A DNA stretch of 64,000 nt from Lientehia hominis (GTDB taxonomy: Bacteria; Bacillota; Clostridia; Lachnospirales; Lachnospiraceae), in assembly GCF_021044755.1 (NCBI RefSeq), contig NZ_JAJNOR010000008.1:1-64000 (forward strand), in the 5' to 3' direction. Of this stretch, positions 60,102-64,000 are shown one piece after another (the first letter of the stretch is position 1; each line of letters opens with the position of its first letter). The translations under genes and the position numbers were made by a program. The notes beneath the pieces were generated by a model that worked only from the letters and a program-made list of their open reading frames with translations, was not told the origin of the DNA and made no database searches.

Positions 60102-62100
60102 AGTGGCTTTCCGCAATGCCAGGCGGTCTGCAAAGGACTACGGAATCTATATGGTCACGGTGACTATCGCCTTTGCCCTGATATACGCATATAATATGCT
60201 GATCTACTCCGATGACATTAAAGAGTTAAGCTCGTCCATGGACAGTATGACCATAGCGATCATCATGGTGTCGGCCATAGTGGTCCTGGCAGTGGGCTGG
60301 CTGGTCTCCTATATGACGAAGTTCATGCTGCAAAAAAGGAGCAGGGAGCTGGGGACGTATATGATGCTTGGAATCTCTAACCGTACCATCGCCCGGATGT
60401 TTCTGCTGGAACAGGTTTTTATGGGAGTCGTAGCCGCGCTCTGCGGCATCCTTCTGGGCAGCTTTTTATATCAGATACTGGTCTCTGTGATTATGAATAT
60501 CTTCCATTCCCATTATGAGATCCGGCTGGCATTTTCTGTACAGGCTCTTGTCCTGACCGGGATATATATTGCGCTCATTTATCTGTTTGCCTTGTTTTTT
60601 ACCAGAAGGCGTCTGAAAAAGATGAAGATCTGCGACCTCTTGTATGCAGAAAAAAAGAATGAAAATACTGCGATCGGGAAGACAAGAGGGCATTGGATCC
60701 TGCTGATAGCTTCTGCTGCCGTGGGATTCTTCGGATGCTTCAAACTTTACGAGGGATTTCAGAATGCGGAAGAAGAGATAGGGAACGCTCTTCTGATAGG
60801 GACTGCCTGTCTTATAGTGTGCCTGTATGGCTGCTATATCTTTCTTTCTGCTTTTCTCTCCAGACTGTTTTTAAAGAAGGAGAAAAGGAAATATAAAAAG
60901 GATAATATGTTCCTGTTCCGGAATCTGACAGCCAAGATGAATACCATGAGTATAACACTGGGAACACTGGCCATGCTGATTACTCTCACCCTGGTGGCTT
61001 CTCAGGTGGCTCTTTTGTTCAATGGATTTTTTGAGTCGCAGGCGGCCATTTCTACCGGGTTTGACGTGCTGATTTCCGCCAATGTGGAGGATGAGGAGAA
61101 AAAAGATTTTGATTTTTCCGATTATGAAGCATATCTGGAAGAGAACCTGGGGATTCAAAGGAAGCTCAAATATTCTCTGTATGTGAGCGGAAACAGGACG
61201 GTATGGAACTGGATAGAAGAACACTCGTCCAAACTGGCTGTAGACTGGTTTGATTCGGACCCGGTGATTGCCTATAGTGATTATCAGGCTCTTCGGGAAA
61301 TCCAGGGTTATGAACCGGTCTTTCTGGAAAAGGATTCTTATTTGATTTCTTCACTGGGAAATATCAGTGAATGTATCGGATCTCAGAAGATACCGTTGGA
61401 AATCAATGGAAGGAGACTGAGCATGCAGGAATGCCGACTGGAGAATTTTGCCCAGAACGGCATCAATGGTTATTATTATTTTCTGGTAGTTCCCGACGAC
61501 GTAGCTCTTGGACTTGCGGTGGAAAAGAAGAGCCTTGCGGTGGATACGGCACGGGAAACGACGGAGCAGGACTATGAGAACCTGGACAGTATTAGAAGCA
61601 AGACGGTCAAAAAGATTGAGTCAATAGACGAAAATGGTGAAATATATGAATCGGAAGTCTTGATGAGAGACGCCTGGATAGAAGTGAAGGGAAAGACATT
61701 GAATGAAAAATATTCGTTTTTTACAGTATTTTCTTTTGCTCTGTTTTATCTGTCCCTGATCTTCAGCTGTGTGGTGGCTACTATTTTGGTGGTCCAACAG
61801 CTAAGCGAAGCGTCCAGATATAAGTTCCGGTATCGGGTGCTCTCCAACCTGGGTATGACGAAAAGCCGGATGGAACGCCTGATATTTAAACAGATGGTCT
61901 TCTATTTTGGTGCGCCCCTGATTCTTCCGGTGTTCTTAAGCGCGTTTATTACATTCTGTGTCAATGAACTATGCCGGATGTTTGTGGGAATGGCGCTGTT
62001 CCTGCCCTCTGTGCTGGGCGCTCTTTGCCTGTTCCTCCTGGTGTATCTGCTGTATTTTGCCGCGGCCTATATCAGTTATCGGAAAAGTGTGTTAGAATAA
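60082..62100 (+). CDS. ABC transporter permease (BceB-like, FtsX fold)
   Basis: A 672-residue permease starting MLGKVAFRNARRSAKDYGIY. Ten membrane helices are expected. Two FtsX-like blocks are seen: about 55-185 with MTKFMLQKRSRELGTYMMLG, and about 545-670 with VVQQLSEASRYKFRYRVLSN. A large extracellular domain of about 200 residues lies between helices 7 and 8 (about 320-540), the likely peptide-sensing part in BceB. It closes the four-gene Bce-type module. Confidence 0.93.
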   Translation: MKPMLGKVAFRNARRSAKDYGIYMVTVTIAFALIYAYNMLIYSDDIKELSSSMDSMTIAIIMVSAIVVLAVGWLVSYMTKFMLQKRSRELGTYMMLGISNRTIARMFLLEQVFMGVVAALCGILLGSFLYQILVSVIMNIFHSHYEIRLAFSVQALVLTGIYIALIYLFALFFTRRRLKKMKICDLLYAEKKNENTAIGKTRGHWILLIASAAVGFFGCFKLYEGFQNAEEEIGNALLIGTACLIVCLYGCYIFLSAFLSRLFLKKEKRKYKKDNMFLFRNLTAKMNTMSITLGTLAMLITLTLVASQVALLFNGFFESQAAISTGFDVLISANVEDEEKKDFDFSDYEAYLEENLGIQRKLKYSLYVSGNRTVWNWIEEHSSKLAVDWFDSDPVIAYSDYQALREIQGYEPVFLEKDSYLISSLGNISECIGSQKIPLEINGRRLSMQECRLENFAQNGINGYYYFLVVPDDVALGLAVEKKSLAVDTARETTEQDYENLDSIRSKTVKKIESIDENGEIYESEVLMRDAWIEVKGKTLNEKYSFFTVFSFALFYLSLIFSCVVATILVVQQLSEASRYKFRYRVLSNLGMTKSRMERLIFKQMVFYFGAPLILPVFLSAFITFCVNELCRMFVGMALFLPSVLGALCLFLLVYLLYFAAAYISYRKSVLE

Positions 62101-62160
62101 GAGACAGAATAGGAAAAGAAAGGCTCCCGGTGTGCCGGCGCCGGAAATAAGGAGGACAGC

Positions 62161-62979
62161 ATGGTACAGAAGAGAATCCCGCTCACGGGCATCAGAAATG
62201 CGAGGGACTTAGGCGGTCACAGGACAAAGGACGGACGTCTGTTAAGAGAGCACAGGCTGATTCGCAGCGGTGCCCTGACCCGCGCCACAAAAGAAGATAT
62301 CCGGATTCTGACAGAGGAATACGGCGTGCATACCATCGTGGACTTTCGGACGTTGACTGAATATGAAAGTGAACCGGATCCAGAGATTCCCGGCGTGCGT
62401 ATGATACATGACCCGATCCTAAAGAAGCTGGAGGGCGGCCTCACCAGGCAGACGGACAGCATGCCGGAGTATGGGAGACCGGTAGAAATGATGATGTGGC
62501 TGGCAGAAAGACTGGGAGGAAAGGCTCTGGATTATATGACTTCCCTGTATCCGGTCCTGGTGACGGATGAACATTGTGTGACTCATTATAAAAGCTTTTT
62601 TGAACTGCTTCTTTCCAACGAGGAGGGGGCGGTCCTGTGGCACTGTACGGCCGGAAAGGACCGGGCAGGCACAGGTGCGGCCCTGGTCTTGTGCGCCTTG
62701 GGCGTGGAAGAGGAGGTCATTATAGAAAATTATCTTTACACCAACGACTGCCTTGAGGAAGAGACCGAAGGCCTTTTGGAAGAAGCGCGGACTTTGGGCG
62801 CCGAAGCCGGCATGTTGGAGGAAATCCGTATCCTGAATTCAGTGGACCGGAGATATCTGGAAAAGGAATTTGAGACCATGAAAACGGTTTATGGTTCTAT
62901 GGAAGCATTTCTGGAGGGACCATTGGGGCTGACAAAGGAGAAGCTGGCAAGGCTTCAGGAGCTATATCTGGAGCCTTGA
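62161..62979 (+). CDS. Tyrosine/serine protein phosphatase (PTP superfamily)
   Basis: A 272-residue phosphatase. The N-terminus IPLTGIRNARDLGGHRTKDG is typical of the bacterial Tyr/Ser phosphatase group related to LipA/IphP. The catalytic P-loop is HCTAGKDRAG with Cys162 and Arg168. Relatives in Firmicutes act on phosphoproteins or phosphoinositides; the substrate here is unknown. AAGGAGGACAGC precedes ATG 62161. It lies 60 bases after the permease gene and might be read from the same transcript. Confidence 0.9.
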   Translation: MVQKRIPLTGIRNARDLGGHRTKDGRLLREHRLIRSGALTRATKEDIRILTEEYGVHTIVDFRTLTEYESEPDPEIPGVRMIHDPILKKLEGGLTRQTDSMPEYGRPVEMMMWLAERLGGKALDYMTSLYPVLVTDEHCVTHYKSFFELLLSNEEGAVLWHCTAGKDRAGTGAALVLCALGVEEEVIIENYLYTNDCLEEETEGLLEEARTLGAEAGMLEEIRILNSVDRRYLEKEFETMKTVYGSMEAFLEGPLGLTKEKLARLQELYLEP

Positions 62980-63037
62980 ATGGATACGGGGGAGGTCTTT
63001 TCATCAAGAGGAGACTTTTGGAGCTGGAGGGAAATTT

Positions 63038-63871
63038 ATGATATTTGCAGGCAGCCACATTTCTTCTGCCAAGGGCTATGCGGCAATGGGAAAACAGATA
63101 GAAAAGCTGGGAGGCGATACTTTCGCCTTTTTTACGAGAAATCCCAGAGGAGGAAAAGCAAAGGATATAAAACAGGAGGATGTGAAGGAATTCCTGGAGA
63201 TATCGGCCGTATTGAAATTTGGTCCTCTGGTGGCGCACGCACCTTATACTCTAAATGCATGTGCGGCCAAAGAAAACCTGAGGGATTTTGCAAGGGACGT
63301 CATGAAGGACGATCTAAAACGTCTGGAGTATACGCCGGGGAATTACTATAATTTTCATCCGGGATGCCATGTGGGACAGGGGACAGAAAAGGGGATCGAA
63401 CAGATTGCTGAAATCTTAAATGAGATCATCACCCCGGATCAGCATACGATAGTGCTCCTGGAGACTATGGCGGGAAAGGGAAGCGAGGTTGGCGGCCGAT
63501 TCGAGGAGCTGCGCGGAATCCTGGACAGGGTGGCCCTTTCGGAAAAGGTCGGAGTATGCCTGGATACCTGCCATGTATGGGATGCCGGCTATGATATTGT
63601 GAATGATCTGGACGGCGTTCTCGGGGAATTTGACCGTGTGATCGGCCTGGAGAGGTTGAAAGCTCTTCATACCAACGACAGCCAGAATCCGAGAGGGAGC
63701 CATAAGGACCGTCACGCCACGCTGGGAAACGGCACCATAGGCAGGGATGCTTTTGTCCGTCTGGTGAACCATCCGGCCGTACAGGGACTGCCCTGTATCA
63801 TGGAAACTCCCAATGACGAGGCGGGATGGACAGAAGAGATTGCTTTTATGAAGCATGCCTGCAGACAGTAA
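63038..63871 (+). CDS. nfo: Deoxyribonuclease IV (endonuclease IV)
   Basis: A 277-residue zinc enzyme that cuts DNA at abasic sites during base excision repair. Family signatures are GSHISSAKGY at the start, NFHPGCHVG, LLETMAGKGSEVG, CLDTCHVWDAGYD and HTNDSQNPRGSHKDRH, which together supply the His, Glu and Asp zinc ligands. GGAGGGAAATTT precedes ATG 63038. Length is as usual. Confidence 0.95.
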   Translation: MIFAGSHISSAKGYAAMGKQIEKLGGDTFAFFTRNPRGGKAKDIKQEDVKEFLEISAVLKFGPLVAHAPYTLNACAAKENLRDFARDVMKDDLKRLEYTPGNYYNFHPGCHVGQGTEKGIEQIAEILNEIITPDQHTIVLLETMAGKGSEVGGRFEELRGILDRVALSEKVGVCLDTCHVWDAGYDIVNDLDGVLGEFDRVIGLERLKALHTNDSQNPRGSHKDRHATLGNGTIGRDAFVRLVNHPAVQGLPCIMETPNDEAGWTEEIAFMKHACRQ

Positions 63872-63906
63872 GGGTGAAGCAGAGCATCAGAACAGGAGGT
63901 GCGGCG

Positions 63907-64000
63907 GTGAAAGAGGAGACGAGTTCCAACTATGAGAAGCTGAGTGAACAGTGGCGGAGAGATTTTTTGGGGTGGGACCAGGAGGCGTTATGCCGGAAGC
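63907..64000 (+). CDS. Start of an unidentified gene, cut by the window edge
   Basis: A frame opens at GTG 63907, eight bases after AGGAGG, and stays open to the edge (31 codons). It reads VKEETSSNYEKLSEQWRRDF. The run NYEKL...W...F..WD vaguely recalls DUF3786 proteins, but the piece is too short to assign. Confidence 0.5.
   Translation, partial: MKEETSSNYEKLSEQWRRDFLGWDQEALCRK

Overview
The window looks like chromosomal DNA of a Gram-positive, obligately anaerobic Firmicute, most likely of the Lachnospiraceae / Clostridium cluster XIVa type. The evidence is a T-box leader before ileS, an L10 leader before rplJ-rplL, a four-cysteine L33, an AgrC/AgrA-type kinase and regulator, a BceRSAB-type antimicrobial peptide module, a BspA-like surface protein with SLH and cell-wall-binding repeats, and consistent AGGAGG-type ribosome binding sites. 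This assignment is inferred from gene content; no rRNA or tRNA gene was seen.

Layout. Positions 1-888 hold the end of a TRAP transporter large permease. At 1250-3859 is a Zn/Cd/Pb-type P1B ATPase behind an SmtB/ArsR-type operator. Positions 3.9-13.8 kb look accessory: relics of a small repeat element, an orphan AgrC/AgrA-like pair, a divergent 2290-residue surface protein with sixteen 72-bp leucine-rich-repeat units, and a decayed serine recombinase. From 13.8 to 25.4 kb lies housekeeping DNA: T-box and ileS, glgP, mgtE, rpmG-secE-nusG, rplK-rplA, L10 leader, rplJ-rplL. A LacI-family repressor then faces a two-gene sugar operon (fused dihydroxyacetone-kinase-like protein plus FucI/AraA-like isomerase) with matching palindromic operators. 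Next come an acyltransferase and uridine phosphorylase pair and an APH-like kinase, separated by copies of a 442-443 bp repeat element with terminal inverted repeats.

Positions 34.0-49.4 kb are the most unusual part. This is a 15-kb same-strand signalling cluster of a REC-GGDEF-EAL-REC-GGDEF cyclic-di-GMP protein, two very large hybrid kinases with no obvious membrane segment (one with an NTF2-like N-terminus, one with about nine PAS-like domains, two of which carry cysteine clusters), a miniature Hpt-like protein that lacks its phospho-accepting histidine segment, a GntR-type regulator with two winged-helix domains, and a membrane hybrid kinase with two solute-binding sensor domains. Its upstream promoter lies just beyond the end of a repeat element.

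Positions 49.6-64.0 kb carry an alkaline phosphatase lipoprotein with a YibE/F membrane protein, an MntP-like exporter, a radical SAM/SPASM enzyme next to a TetR - diacylglycerol-type glycosyltransferase - PlsY-like operon (probably membrane-lipid remodelling), a BceRSAB module with a TTACA-N4-TGTAA operator, a tyrosine phosphatase, endonuclease IV, and the start of one further gene.

All functions are read from motifs and family knowledge. No database search or folding program was run, and promoter and RNA-structure calls were made by eye.
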